Made by a program: the position numbers and the translations under genes
Shown: one piece after another, positions 8,389 to 17,940 of the stretch
Layout: each line of letters opens with the position of its first letter
How positions within the stretch are numbered: the stretch's first letter is position 1
Notes under the pieces: generated by a model
Seen by the model: the letters and a program-made list of their open reading frames with translations, nothing else
What the model was told of the DNA's origin: nothing
Databases searched by the model: none
From: an uncultured Flavobacteriaceae bacterium
Lineage (GTDB): Bacteria > Bacteroidota > Bacteroidia > Flavobacteriales > Flavobacteriaceae
Reading direction: 5' to 3'
Length of the DNA: 64,000 nucleotides
Assembly: GCA_938017825.1 (NCBI GenBank)
Contig: CALIJE010000020.1
Coordinates: 1-64,000, forward strand

Positions 8389-10779
8389 ATGGTCCCTTCT
8401 TTACACGTCAGTAAATTGACTTTACTTCTTTTTGTTTTCACCTGCCTTTTTTCCTGTAGCAAGGATTCAGATTTATTAGAGGAATACGCCTTGTACGACG
8501 AACCCTTTAATGAGCCAATTCAAATTAGGGATGATCTATTTAAGACAGACGGTGGTGGCAGTATCATTTTAGATGTACTTTCCAATGACTCCTTTCCAGA
8601 CAGCACCAAGGTGACCATTAAGAATATATCCAGTCCCAGTCACGGAACTGTTCAAATTAGAGAGGATAATACAATTGTTTATACGCCAATGGGTACTGGA
8701 ACGGAAACCTCTCCCCCATCTGCCGATGGCTCATCGAGTACTCAGACGAGTGAAAGTAGCACTACAACGAGCACTGAAGGAAATTCGGATTCTTCGACTA
8801 ATTCAAATACCGATGAGGAGTCGACAACAACTAGCGAAGAATCAACAACAACTAGCGAAGAATCAACGACCACAAGTGAAGAAACAACGACCACTACCGA
8901 AGAAAATAGCGGTACTAATGAAACCGATACTAGTGGCGATGCATCAACTTCTGAGAATTCAGGTTCTGAAAATTCCGAATCAGACGAAGCTAGTTCAACT
9001 TCAGAGGATGCAGCAGTGCAATCAGATACCTTTACCTATACTACGGAAACCGAAAATGAAGATGGTTCCACAACAACGGAAGAAGGCACCGTTACTATAG
9101 AATTTGAAGTGGAAGAAAGCACTGCAGAAGAAGCTGCAACTACGGAGGAGTCTACTGCCACTGAAGAAGCTGGTTGTACCCCTGAACAAATTATTCCCGA
9201 ATACAGATTGAATGGTGTATGGTCTAGTGGAGAAAATGACCTAACCGTGAGCCATGGTACGGCAGTTGCTTTTAGTATGCTGCCCAATGATATTGGTGTT
9301 ACGATTCAGCTGCCCGATGGCACCACTGTGAGCGACAATCATGATTTAGGCCCTGTGTCAACTGACCATAGCGGTGCGTATCTACTTACTTCTGCCGAAG
9401 GTTGTCAAACAACCATTAATTTGACCGTTGAAGAAGCGCCCGCCGAAGTTGCCGAAGAACCACAATATAATGACATCGCCGATAATGCAAGATTTGTCGC
9501 AACTTATGGCAACTCTTCAAATGACGGACTGTCAGAAAATCAACCTTGGAGCATTGAGCATGCATTTAATGTAGCGCAGGCCGGGCAGACCATATATATC
9601 AAAGCAGGTAATTATGGTAACCAACAGATTCTATTAAGAGGAAGTGGTTCGTATGGCAATCCTATTGTATTTAAAGGATATAAATCGGTTCCAGAGGATA
9701 TCCAATCCCAAAATGGATCTACCTTCGAATATGGTGATCAAATTAGCGCCTCTGAAATGCCCTTATTGGAAGGGATTGTAACTAACGGTGCAGCTCAAGG
9801 CTGGGCGTTTGAACTTCGCGGTAGCAACCTTGAATTTCATAACATCCAATTTAGAAAATATGCGAGAGCAATCATGTCCGATGGTGATAACAACCTCTTT
9901 AAGAATATGATCGTCGATGATATAGGAAAAGATGCTCAAAGTTCTTTGTATTCAGGAATTGGATTACGAATTTCAGGAAATAACAACAAGGTAACCGATT
10001 CCTTTGTCAAAAATGCAGGCGGAGAAGGTATCACCTTTAATGATTGTGACAACTGCGTGTTATCGTATAGCGCTGTATATTCTGATGATGTCAGCAACCC
10101 AACTGATTACTATATCTTACTTACGGGGGGCACCGAGAATACAGTTGTACAATACTGTACGGTCAACAGGAAAACCAAGTTAACACATGGAGGTCACGGT
10201 CTCACTGGAAAAAACGGAGCGTACAATAATCAGTTCCTAAATTCAACCGCAATCAACACCAGCATCGAATTATCTTATGGAAATGTGTACAACAATCTCA
10301 TTAAGAATTGTGCAGTTCAATCGATGTTCACACAAAATGGAGATGTCTTTGGTACCATTGATGTTGCGAACGGCGCACACCATAATACATTTGAAAATGT
10401 TACTGTAGATGGTGCTTGGGGCGCTGTGAACTTTAAGGATTGGAACGAATCTAACGCTGCTGATGAACAAAATGCCGGACATGATAATGAATTTATCAAT
10501 GTAACCGTTACCAATAGTATAAATGCAATTCATTTTAATGAATACCAAAGAACCGAAGGTACAGCCGACAACAACATTTTTAGAAATTGTACCTTCAAAG
10601 ACGTATCTAAAGTATTTCAAGTAAACAGACCTAACTCAGGTACACAGCTCATTAATTGTAAGGTAGAAAATGTACCAGTGCTTTGGCGTACCTCTAGTGG
10701 ATACAACTATTCTCTAAATTCGAATACAGTTTTTCAAAATATGACCTGGATTAATATTGGATTTCAGGCACCTAATTAG
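8389..10779 (+). CDS. Surface lipoprotein: Ser/Thr/Glu stalk, Ig-like domain, right-handed beta-helix
   Basis: A 796-residue protein with a lipoprotein signal (hydrophobic residues 10-22, lipobox LFSC with Cys23). Residues about 45-105 form an Ig/cadherin-like domain (LDVLSNDSF, GTVQI, TYTP-type pattern). Residues about 105-262 are a low-complexity stalk of Ser, Thr and Glu containing 7-residue repeats. Residues about 263-350 are an Ig-like repeat of the same family as those in the protein at 2-2254. The remainder, from about 360, is a right-handed parallel beta-helix with a DGLSENQPW opening and repeated N-N-F/N-V-V turns, as in polysaccharide lyases and C5-epimerases. A role in binding, cutting or modifying the exported polymer at the outer surface is inferred; no catalytic residues were assigned. 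A strong terminator follows. Confidence 0.8.
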   Translation: MVPSLHVSKLTLLLFVFTCLFSCSKDSDLLEEYALYDEPFNEPIQIRDDLFKTDGGGSIILDVLSNDSFPDSTKVTIKNISSPSHGTVQIREDNTIVYTPMGTGTETSPPSADGSSSTQTSESSTTTSTEGNSDSSTNSNTDEESTTTSEESTTTSEESTTTSEETTTTTEENSGTNETDTSGDASTSENSGSENSESDEASSTSEDAAVQSDTFTYTTETENEDGSTTTEEGTVTIEFEVEESTAEEAATTEESTATEEAGCTPEQIIPEYRLNGVWSSGENDLTVSHGTAVAFSMLPNDIGVTIQLPDGTTVSDNHDLGPVSTDHSGAYLLTSAEGCQTTINLTVEEAPAEVAEEPQYNDIADNARFVATYGNSSNDGLSENQPWSIEHAFNVAQAGQTIYIKAGNYGNQQILLRGSGSYGNPIVFKGYKSVPEDIQSQNGSTFEYGDQISASEMPLLEGIVTNGAAQGWAFELRGSNLEFHNIQFRKYARAIMSDGDNNLFKNMIVDDIGKDAQSSLYSGIGLRISGNNNKVTDSFVKNAGGEGITFNDCDNCVLSYSAVYSDDVSNPTDYYILLTGGTENTVVQYCTVNRKTKLTHGGHGLTGKNGAYNNQFLNSTAINTSIELSYGNVYNNLIKNCAVQSMFTQNGDVFGTIDVANGAHHNTFENVTVDGAWGAVNFKDWNESNAADEQNAGHDNEFINVTVTNSINAIHFNEYQRTEGTADNNIFRNCTFKDVSKVFQVNRPNSGTQLINCKVENVPVLWRTSSGYNYSLNSNTVFQNMTWINIGFQAPN
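8818..8901 (+). repeat. 21-bp tandem repeat, four copies, coding ESTTTSE heptads
   Basis: Four consecutive 21-base units (8818-8838, 8839-8859, 8860-8880, 8881-8901) encode the heptad ESTTTSE and close variants within the stalk of the beta-helix lipoprotein. The first two units are nearly identical at the DNA level and the last two have drifted, as expected from in-frame duplication. Confidence 0.85.
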
Positions 10780-10801
10780 GACATCTAAAAACAAGGTTAA
10801 G

Positions 10802-10833
10802 AAAAGGCAATGCACGAACGCATTGCCTTTTTT
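10802..10833 (+). terminator. Rho-independent terminator after the beta-helix lipoprotein gene
   Basis: A perfect 12-bp stem (10802-10813 with 10820-10831) around a 6-base loop ACGAAC, ending in a run of six T. It lies 22 bases after the stop codon at 10779 and separates this gene from gmd. Confidence 0.88.
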
Positions 10834-11109
10834 GTTGATGGTTGCCTAATTGAAGGAGCCGCCAAAAAATAGTATCGTATCAAAAAGGCCATAAAGACAG
10901 CCCTTAGCCGGGAACTTCATCGGAATTAAATGACTCTCGTCATAAAAATTGATTGAACACTCATTAAATTTGATAATATTTGCAAAAAAATTAGAAAGGT
11001 TCAATAAACTATATTCTAAAGTTATTCGTTTACCAAATAAAACAAATCTTAATGCTAAAAGTTTTTAGTCTTTAGATACCAACAAAAAAGTTTCTGAAAT
11101 ACAATATTT
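10834..11109 (+). promoter_or_regulatory. Leader region upstream of gmd
   Basis: This is the non-coding part of a 330-base gap, after the terminator. A perfect -7-type element TAAATTTG lies at 10965-10972, but the nearest TTG is only 13 bases upstream. A short inverted repeat ATGAC-TCTC-GTCAT sits just before it at 10930-10943. If transcription starts near 10980 the leader is about 130 bases and AT-rich. No open reading frame or known riboswitch was recognised. Confidence 0.35.
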
Positions 11110-12225
11110 ATGAGCAAAGTTGCATTGATTACAGGAGTTACCGGACAAGACGGGGCTTATTTGAGTGAATTTTTATTAAAGAAAGGATACATTGTTCATG
11201 GTCTTAAAAGAAGATCATCTTTATTCAATACAGATCGTATCGATCACCTTTACCAAGATCCACACGTAGAACACAGAAATTTTATTCTACATTATGGTGA
11301 TATGACCGATAGTACGAATTTAATTCGTCTAATTCAGGAAATTCAACCAGATGAAATCTACAATTTAGCCGCTATGAGCCACGTTCATGTGTCTTTTGAA
11401 GTTCCTGAATATACAGGCAATGCAGATGGATTAGGTACACTAAGAATTTTGGATGCGGTTAGATTACTTGGACTGAATGACAAGACAAGGATTTACCAAG
11501 CATCTACCTCAGAATTATATGGGAAGGTACAAGAGGTACCGCAGAGCGAAACAACACCTTTTTATCCCAGAAGTCCGTATGCTGTTGCAAAAATGTACGC
11601 CTATTGGATTACGGTCAACTATCGCGAGGCCTATGGTATGTATGCCTGTAATGGTATTTTGTTCAATCATGAATCCCCAATTCGTGGCGAAACTTTTGTT
11701 ACAAGAAAAATTACCCGGGCCACGGCAAGAATTGCATTGGGCCTACAAGACAAAATGTATTTAGGAAATCTTGATGCTCAACGAGATTGGGGCCATGCAA
11801 AAGACTATGTACGTATGATGTGGATGATCCTTCAGGCAGATGAAGCTGAAGATTGGGTCATCGCAACAGGTAAGACCACCCCGGTACGTGAGTTTGTGCG
11901 TATGAGTTTTAGCGAGGTTGGTATTGAATTGGAGTTCAAAGGAAAGGGTGTAGATGAAAAGGCTTTCGTAAAATCTTGTTCAAATCCTGATTATCAAATA
12001 GAAATCGGAAAAGAAATTTTAGCAGTAGATCCGAAATACTTTAGGCCTACAGAAGTAGAATTGCTTATAGGCGATGCTTCAAAGGCAAATAACAAACTAG
12101 GTTGGATTCCTGAGTTCGAATTAAAAGATTTGGTAAAGGACATGATGCAGAGCGATGTAAAATTGATGAAGAAGGACCAATATCTTCAAAAAGGCGGTTA
12201 CCGTATCCTTAACTATTTTGAATAA
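11110..12225 (+). CDS. gmd: GDP-mannose 4,6-dehydratase
   Basis: Converts GDP-D-mannose to GDP-4-keto-6-deoxy-D-mannose, the first step towards GDP-L-fucose. The NADP-binding motif TGVTGQDG is at residues 8-15, the STSELYG segment is present, and the catalytic Tyr157/Lys161 lie in YAVAK. The conserved [17 protein letters not shown] region, specific to Gmd, is also visible. At 371 residues it is the usual length. The fcl gene starts 3 bases after the stop, so the two steps are encoded together. The long leader suggests it heads the transcript that includes the flippase and the first glycosyltransferases. Confidence 0.96.
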   Translation: MSKVALITGVTGQDGAYLSEFLLKKGYIVHGLKRRSSLFNTDRIDHLYQDPHVEHRNFILHYGDMTDSTNLIRLIQEIQPDEIYNLAAMSHVHVSFEVPEYTGNADGLGTLRILDAVRLLGLNDKTRIYQASTSELYGKVQEVPQSETTPFYPRSPYAVAKMYAYWITVNYREAYGMYACNGILFNHESPIRGETFVTRKITRATARIALGLQDKMYLGNLDAQRDWGHAKDYVRMMWMILQADEAEDWVIATGKTTPVREFVRMSFSEVGIELEFKGKGVDEKAFVKSCSNPDYQIEIGKEILAVDPKYFRPTEVELLIGDASKANNKLGWIPEFELKDLVKDMMQSDVKLMKKDQYLQKGGYRILNYFE

Positions 12226-12228
12226 CTA

Positions 12229-13311
12229 ATGAATAAGAATTCAAAAATTTACGTTGCTGGTCATAGAGGGCTAGTAGGTAGTGCCATTGTTAAGAATTTA
12301 CAGGCCAAAGGCTATGAGAATATTATTTTTAGGACCCATGCTGAATTAGATTTGACCGACGCCAACGCAGTGGCAAGCTTTTTCGAGGCTGAAAAACCCG
12401 AATACGTATTTTTGGCTGCAGCCAAGGTTGGAGGAATTGTGGCGAACAACATTTACCGTGGCGATTTTATCTATGCCAATTTGATGATACAAAACAATGT
12501 TGTTCATCAAAGTTACTTGCACGGCGTTCAAAAACTTATGTTCCTGGGCAGTACCTGTATTTACCCTAAGAATTGTCCCCAGCCCATGAAAGAAGATTAT
12601 CTTCTCACTGATGTGTTGGAGTATACCAATGAACCTTATGCCATTGCCAAAATAGCGGGCATTAAGTTGTGCGAGAGTTACAATCTTCAATATGACACCA
12701 ATTTTATTTCTGTAATGCCAACCAATCTTTATGGCCCAAATGATAATTTTGATTTGGAAAAATCTCATGTTCTTCCGGCCTTAATCCGAAAAATCCACTT
12801 AGGAAAGGCATTGCAAAACGATGATTGGCAAAGTATCCAGAACGATTTGAACAAACTGCCCATCGAAGGAACTACCGGAGACGCCAGTAAAGAAGAAATT
12901 CTTGAAAAATTGACAAAATATGGTATTACTATTTCTAGCGAAGGTGATGTAAATGTTGAAATTTGGGGAAGCGGAAAACCAATGAGAGAATTTCTATGGT
13001 CAGAGGATATGGCAGATGCCTGTGTCTTTTTAATGGAAAACCGAGATTTCAAGGACACTTATGAAGGTACATCCGAGGTACGGAATACTCATATCAACAT
13101 TGGAACAGGGGTAGATATTTCAATTGCCGAACTGGCACAGCTAATAAAAAATGAAATTGGTTTCAAGGGCGGATTTATTTTTAATACCGAAAAACCAGAT
13201 GGAACACTCAAAAAACTTACTGATGTGACTAAACTGAACGCACTAGGCTGGAAACATGAAGTTTCGCTGGAAAATGGCGTTCAGCGGGTATATAACTGGT
13301 ATTTGTCATAA
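12229..13311 (+). CDS. fcl: GDP-L-fucose synthase (epimerase/reductase)
   Basis: Carries out 3,5-epimerisation and NADPH reduction of GDP-4-keto-6-deoxymannose to give GDP-L-fucose. It has GHRGLVGS at residues 11-18, the GSTCIYPK motif with the catalytic cysteine, and Tyr137/Lys141 in YAIAK. It is 360 residues long, with an insertion around residues 185-245 compared with the roughly 320-residue enterobacterial enzyme; such an insertion is common in Bacteroidota. The gene follows gmd after 3 bases. An alternative symbol is wcaG. Confidence 0.95.
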   Translation: MNKNSKIYVAGHRGLVGSAIVKNLQAKGYENIIFRTHAELDLTDANAVASFFEAEKPEYVFLAAAKVGGIVANNIYRGDFIYANLMIQNNVVHQSYLHGVQKLMFLGSTCIYPKNCPQPMKEDYLLTDVLEYTNEPYAIAKIAGIKLCESYNLQYDTNFISVMPTNLYGPNDNFDLEKSHVLPALIRKIHLGKALQNDDWQSIQNDLNKLPIEGTTGDASKEEILEKLTKYGITISSEGDVNVEIWGSGKPMREFLWSEDMADACVFLMENRDFKDTYEGTSEVRNTHINIGTGVDISIAELAQLIKNEIGFKGGFIFNTEKPDGTLKKLTDVTKLNALGWKHEVSLENGVQRVYNWYLS

Positions 13312-13390
13312 CACCATTTTTGAAGTTTCAAGTGTCATTTGAAGGCATCAAATGATGCATACTTGCTATTTCAAAAAAGCATAAAATCTA

Positions 13391-14833
13391 ATGGGCTTAG
13401 CGAACAAAATGTTCAGCGGAATGGTCTGGAGTGCACTCGAACGCATTTCGGTGCAATCGGTATCTTTTGTACTTACCATATTCTTGGCTCGACTATTAAC
13501 CCCAACGGAATATGGCACCGTTGCCCTACTCCTTGTATTTATAAGTTTTTCGCAGGTTTTTATTGATAGTGGCTTCAGCAAAGCATTGATTCAAAAACAA
13601 GATCGCACTTCCGAAGATATCTCTACGGTCTTTATTTTCAATATCCTAATTGCAGCGGTTTGTTATATTCTGCTTTGGTTCGGTGCGCCTTTTGTCGCCT
13701 CGTTCTATGAAGCACCACTTTTAGAAATCCTGCTTAAGGTATTATCTATATCATTGATTTTCAATTCTTTATATGCAATACCCTTAACTTTATACACCAT
13801 AAAACTCGATTTTAAGTCGATAGCTAGGGTCAATTTTATTGCAACGCTTTTAAGTGGGGTCGTAGCCATTTATTTGGCATTTGAAGGATTTGGTGCTTGG
13901 GCACTCGTTTGGCAGACCATCATAAAATCTGTCTTAACCGCAGTTCTCATGTGGTATAAATTAAGCTGGAAACCAAGTTGGGTTTTTTCGAAAAAATCAT
14001 TCAATAGTCTTTTTTCATTTGGCTCAAAACTTCTCATATCCTCACTATTGAATAAATTGGTAAACAACTTTTACGCCTTTTTCATTGCCAAAATGAGCAC
14101 CAGAGATTTAGGGTATTATGATAGGGGTACGCGATTCTCGGATATTTTTTATGCCACGATTAACGCTGTTTTCGAAAACGTGTTACTCCCTGGCTTGGCG
14201 ACTGTGCAAGACCAGAGGGATGTCCTGGTGGATCACACCCGTAGAATCATCAAAATGGCAGCCCTAATGATTACACCGTTGTTCTTTGGCCTTGCCGTAA
14301 TTGCAGAACCACTTATAAAGGTTCTAATTGGAGAAATATGGTTGCCAGCAGTGCCCATTATGCAATTAATATGCATTGCAAGACTCATTACGATAGTCTC
14401 GGGAATCAATATGAATCTGCTTTACGTACTTGGCCGCACAGACTTGGCCTTGAAACAACAATACCTAAAAATCACCGTTAGAGTTATACTCTTAATTTTG
14501 GCCTTGCCTTACGGCATCGTCTACATTGCTATGGCAGAATTGGTTTCGACAAGTATTCACTTTTTCATCAATACATATCATCCTGGAAAAATAATGCAAT
14601 ACGGGGCCGCAAATCAATTAAGCGATATGAAATCGATCTTTTTCGCGGGATTGGTTATGAGTATAGTAGGTTATTTTTCGATGTATTTGGTCTCAAACGA
14701 TATTCTAAAATTGGTTATTGCCATAACAAGTTCAGCCCTCACCTATTACGGATTGGTTGTACTCTTTAAAATAGAAGAAATGAATTTGTTGAAAAGTAAG
14801 CTAACGGGCCTCATAAGAGCTAAAAAAAAGTAG
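13391..14833 (+). CDS. Wzx-type polysaccharide flippase (MOP superfamily)
   Basis: Integral membrane protein of 480 residues with about 12-14 hydrophobic segments and the N-terminal pattern MVWSALERISVQ...FLARLLTPTEYG typical of the lipopolysaccharide biosynthesis/PST flippase family. It is predicted to turn undecaprenyl-linked repeat units across the inner membrane. It sits after fcl and before the glycosyltransferases, the usual context for Wzx. With the Wzy-like protein at 17941 it supports a Wzx/Wzy-dependent pathway. The symbol wzx is not assigned because substrate and pathway are inferred from family and context. Confidence 0.88.
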   Translation: MGLANKMFSGMVWSALERISVQSVSFVLTIFLARLLTPTEYGTVALLLVFISFSQVFIDSGFSKALIQKQDRTSEDISTVFIFNILIAAVCYILLWFGAPFVASFYEAPLLEILLKVLSISLIFNSLYAIPLTLYTIKLDFKSIARVNFIATLLSGVVAIYLAFEGFGAWALVWQTIIKSVLTAVLMWYKLSWKPSWVFSKKSFNSLFSFGSKLLISSLLNKLVNNFYAFFIAKMSTRDLGYYDRGTRFSDIFYATINAVFENVLLPGLATVQDQRDVLVDHTRRIIKMAALMITPLFFGLAVIAEPLIKVLIGEIWLPAVPIMQLICIARLITIVSGINMNLLYVLGRTDLALKQQYLKITVRVILLILALPYGIVYIAMAELVSTSIHFFINTYHPGKIMQYGAANQLSDMKSIFFAGLVMSIVGYFSMYLVSNDILKLVIAITSSALTYYGLVVLFKIEEMNLLKSKLTGLIRAKKK

Positions 14834-14851
14834 GATAAACAAACCCTAAGA

Positions 14852-15970
14852 ATGAACACGGATATTTGCTGCATATTCAATTTGGCCCCTCATTATCGGC
14901 AAGCGATCTTTGTACTTATGGATCAAAAACTAGAATGTGATTTCTATTTTGGCGACCAAGTAAAAGGCTCTATAAAATTAATGGACTATAATGTGCTAAA
15001 GGGATACAAGGGAATGCTTAGCACAAAAAATATAATGAATACAAGCTTTGAATGGCAAAAAGGTGTACTCAATTTAATTTTCAAACCTTATAAATTTTAC
15101 CTTATTACCGGGCATCCTAATGTCCTCTCTAATTGGCCTTTACTCGTAATAGCAAAATTATTGGGCAAAAAAGTTATCGCATGGAGTCATGGTATGAAGG
15201 ACAACCCAGATTCGAAACACAAATGGTTTGAAAAACTATTTTATAGATTAACCGCTTCTGTGCTCTTATATGGGGAACATGCCAAAAAAAATATGATTTC
15301 GAAAGGGTTCGACCATAAACGATTGATTCCTATCTATAATTCGCTCGACTATGAAAAACATTTAGAAGTTAGAAAATCGCTAAAGTCCAGTTCAATTTAT
15401 GAAAATCATTTCGGTAACAAACTCCCTGTAATTATTCATATCGGTAGAATTCAAGCCTCAAAAAACCTGGATTTCTTGGTACAGGCAGCGCAGGAGTTAA
15501 CCCTGGAAAACAACCCTTGCAACCTTGTGTTTATCGGTGAGGATATAGGGGATAACAATTTAGTTGAGGTCACCAAAAAACTTAACTTTGACAACAACGT
15601 ATGGTTTTATGGGCCTTCTTATGATGAAGAAGAAATTGGTAACTTATTGTTTAATGCGGATGTATGTGTGTCGCCGGGTTCAGTTGGCTTAACGGCAATT
15701 CATTCAATGTCTTATGGCACGCCAGTAATCTCGCATAACGACATAAACAGGCAAGCCCCAGAACACGAAACGATAATTGATGGTAAGACGGGAAGTTTAT
15801 TCGAATTAGGAAGCCTCGAGGATTTGAAAACCCAAATTAATCGCTGGATTGGCCTGGATTCGGAACAGCGCGAAAACATACGAAAATATGCCTATAGCGT
15901 AGTAGATGAAAAGTATAACCCCTTTTACCAAATTCACGTGTTGGAACATTTATTTCAAAAGAAGAAGTAA
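14852..15970 (+). CDS. GT4-like glycosyltransferase lacking the EX7E glutamates
   Basis: A 372-residue GT-B fold protein with IHIGRIQASKNLDFLV (sugar-nucleotide domain start) in its second half. At the position of the EX7E donor-binding motif it reads SPGSVGLTAIHS: the two glutamates correspond to Gly276 and His284. The same substitution is found in its paralogue at 22011, with which it also shares NSLDY, PE-E and YNP-YQ segments. Donor and acceptor are unknown. The gene lies between the flippase and the GT4 gene at 15970, and its stop codon overlaps the start of the latter. It is expected to act on the cytoplasmic face of the inner membrane. Confidence 0.8.
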   Translation: MNTDICCIFNLAPHYRQAIFVLMDQKLECDFYFGDQVKGSIKLMDYNVLKGYKGMLSTKNIMNTSFEWQKGVLNLIFKPYKFYLITGHPNVLSNWPLLVIAKLLGKKVIAWSHGMKDNPDSKHKWFEKLFYRLTASVLLYGEHAKKNMISKGFDHKRLIPIYNSLDYEKHLEVRKSLKSSSIYENHFGNKLPVIIHIGRIQASKNLDFLVQAAQELTLENNPCNLVFIGEDIGDNNLVEVTKKLNFDNNVWFYGPSYDEEEIGNLLFNADVCVSPGSVGLTAIHSMSYGTPVISHNDINRQAPEHETIIDGKTGSLFELGSLEDLKTQINRWIGLDSEQRENIRKYAYSVVDEKYNPFYQIHVLEHLFQKKK

Positions 15971-17223
15971 TGAAGGTACTCTGGATTACAAATACGATAT
16001 TTCCTGATTTGGCCATTAAGCTGAATATAAAGCCCCCAGTAGTTGGTGGATGGATGTACGGCCTAGCGGAAAAGGTTGCTCAATCAGTAGATTCATTTTC
16101 CGTGGCTACGGTTCATAGTACTTTCGAATGTTCAGAACATCTGAATGGGGTAGATTATTTTGTTCTGAAAGGAATAAAAACAAGTGGGAAATACGACAGA
16201 AATTTAGAAAAAAAATGGGTTAAGCTTATTGAGAAAATCAAACCCGATGTTGTACATATACATGGTACCGAATATGCACACGGCTTGGCGCTCATTAAGG
16301 CCGCACCCAATCTAAAATATGTAATTTCGATTCAAGGCCTAATTAGTGTATTCAAACGTTATTATTTAGGTAGAATAACCCATGTAGAGGTCAAAAGAAA
16401 TATTACCCTACGGGATCTATTGAAAAACGACAACATGATTCAGGCCAGGAGAAAGTTCGATAAAAGAGGGTTGCTGGAAATTGAGTACATACGCTCTGTT
16501 GACCATGTTATTGGAAGGACCTCTTGGGACAAAGCCCATGCTTTTGCAATAAATCCAGACATTCAATACCACTTTTGCAACGAATCACTAAGAAACCAAT
16601 TCTATGAATCGGCAAAATGGAACATTGATAAGAAATCAGATTTTACTATATTTTTGAGTCAGGCTAGTTACCCGCTAAAAGGCATGCACAAAGTGTTGGA
16701 AGCCGTTGCCCTTTTGAAAAATGAATTCCGCTCTATAAACATAAGAGTCGGCGGACCAAATATATTGCGCGAAGATTCTTTCAAGGATCGATTAAAACAA
16801 GGAGGTTACGCTAAATACCTTAAAAGACTAATTAAGAAAAATCAATTAGGAGAGCATGTTACTTTTTTGGGTAGCCTATCAGCCGAAAACATGATTGTCG
16901 AATATCTAAATTGTCATGTTTTCATTTGTCCGTCTAGTATTGAAAACAGCCCAAATTCGCTCGGAGAGGCCCAACTATTAGGGGTCCCAAGCATAGCTAG
17001 TTATGTCGGTGGTATTCCAGACATGGTTGAAGATGGAAAAACGGGCTTGCTCTATAGATTTGAGGAAGTAGAAATGTTGGCACAACATCTAAAAAGGGTA
17101 TTTTCAGACAGAGAACTTGCTCAAAAACTATCGGAAAATGGTATCATTGCGGCATCAAATAGACATGACAGGGCGGTGAACTTGAAAAATACGATCGGCA
17201 TCTATAAGACCTTAGCTTCCTAA
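15970..17223 (+). CDS. Glycosyltransferase family 4
   Basis: A 417-residue GT-B retaining glycosyltransferase. The N-terminal half contains VVGGWMYGLAEKVA and the VHIHGTEYAHGL acceptor-domain segment. The C-terminal half has a canonical EX7E motif in SIENSPNSLGEA followed by LGVPSIAS and GGIPDMVEDGKTG. It overlaps the stop codon of the preceding gene by one base, so translation is probably coupled. It is predicted to add one sugar to the lipid-linked repeat unit; the donor cannot be told from the sequence. Confidence 0.88.
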   Translation: MKVLWITNTIFPDLAIKLNIKPPVVGGWMYGLAEKVAQSVDSFSVATVHSTFECSEHLNGVDYFVLKGIKTSGKYDRNLEKKWVKLIEKIKPDVVHIHGTEYAHGLALIKAAPNLKYVISIQGLISVFKRYYLGRITHVEVKRNITLRDLLKNDNMIQARRKFDKRGLLEIEYIRSVDHVIGRTSWDKAHAFAINPDIQYHFCNESLRNQFYESAKWNIDKKSDFTIFLSQASYPLKGMHKVLEAVALLKNEFRSINIRVGGPNILREDSFKDRLKQGGYAKYLKRLIKKNQLGEHVTFLGSLSAENMIVEYLNCHVFICPSSIENSPNSLGEAQLLGVPSIASYVGGIPDMVEDGKTGLLYRFEEVEMLAQHLKRVFSDRELAQKLSENGIIAASNRHDRAVNLKNTIGIYKTLAS

Positions 17224-17270
17224 GGACAAAAATGCTAAATGACTAATTCTCTTAAGGAAACCCAGTAAGA

Positions 17271-17855
17271 ATGATAAAGTATTTAACAAAAAATAGATTG
17301 GTCTTAAGGTATGCCATTTTTAATTGGCTACTGATCAAATTTAGAAAAGTTGAGTACCAGGAGTACCCTAAAATCTCAGGCAAACTGTTCATAACAGGAA
17401 GAGGTAAACTCAAATTAGGGAAAAATATCCGACTAAATTCGGGGATTACCTCGAACCCTATAGGTGGTGATTCGCGAATCGTCATATCAGTGGCTGAAAA
17501 TGCCGTTTTAGAAATAGGTGACAATTGCGGTATTTCCAACAGTGCAATCATCTGCAACGAAAAGATAATCTTAGGAAATAATATTTATCTTGGAGGAGGG
17601 GTAAAAATTTATGATTCTGACTTTCATTCTTTGAATGTTTCGGAAAGAACAGGATCAAAAAAAAGCGATATTCCGGTCAAAGCCCCTGTATTTATTGAAA
17701 ATGGGTGCTTTATCGGTGCGCATAGTATCATATTAAAAGGGGTTACCATAGGAGAGGGATCGATTATTGGTGCTGGGTCAGTTGTTGCAAAATCAATACC
17801 TTCGGGCGAAATTTGGGGCGGTAATCCTGCAAAATTCATTAAGAAATTAGACTAG
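17271..17855 (+). CDS. Left-handed beta-helix acyltransferase (hexapeptide repeat)
   Basis: A 194-residue member of the maltose/galactoside/WcaF-type O-acetyltransferase group. Hexapeptide repeats run from about residue 60 to 180 (patterns such as IGDNCGISNSAI, LGNNIYLGGG, IGAHSIILKGVTIGEGSIIGAGSVV), ending in the family signature GGNPAKFIKK. The catalytic histidine is expected in the DSDFHSLN segment. It probably uses acetyl-CoA to O-acetylate a sugar of the repeat unit. It lies 47 bases after the GT4 gene and before the polymerase-like gene. Confidence 0.87.
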   Translation: MIKYLTKNRLVLRYAIFNWLLIKFRKVEYQEYPKISGKLFITGRGKLKLGKNIRLNSGITSNPIGGDSRIVISVAENAVLEIGDNCGISNSAIICNEKIILGNNIYLGGGVKIYDSDFHSLNVSERTGSKKSDIPVKAPVFIENGCFIGAHSIILKGVTIGEGSIIGAGSVVAKSIPSGEIWGGNPAKFIKKLD

Positions 17856-17940
17856 TTGACTTTGATTCATAGTGCCCTAGCCAATGTACAGATAAAGGAT
17901 ACTGTTTCTAAACACAAGAAGGGTCAATGTTAACATTTCG

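Noticed and set aside
8675-9100. A 141-codon frame rich in Gln, Lys and Arg.
   Set aside because: It is the +1 reading of the Ser/Thr/Glu stalk of the beta-helix lipoprotein and results from low complexity.
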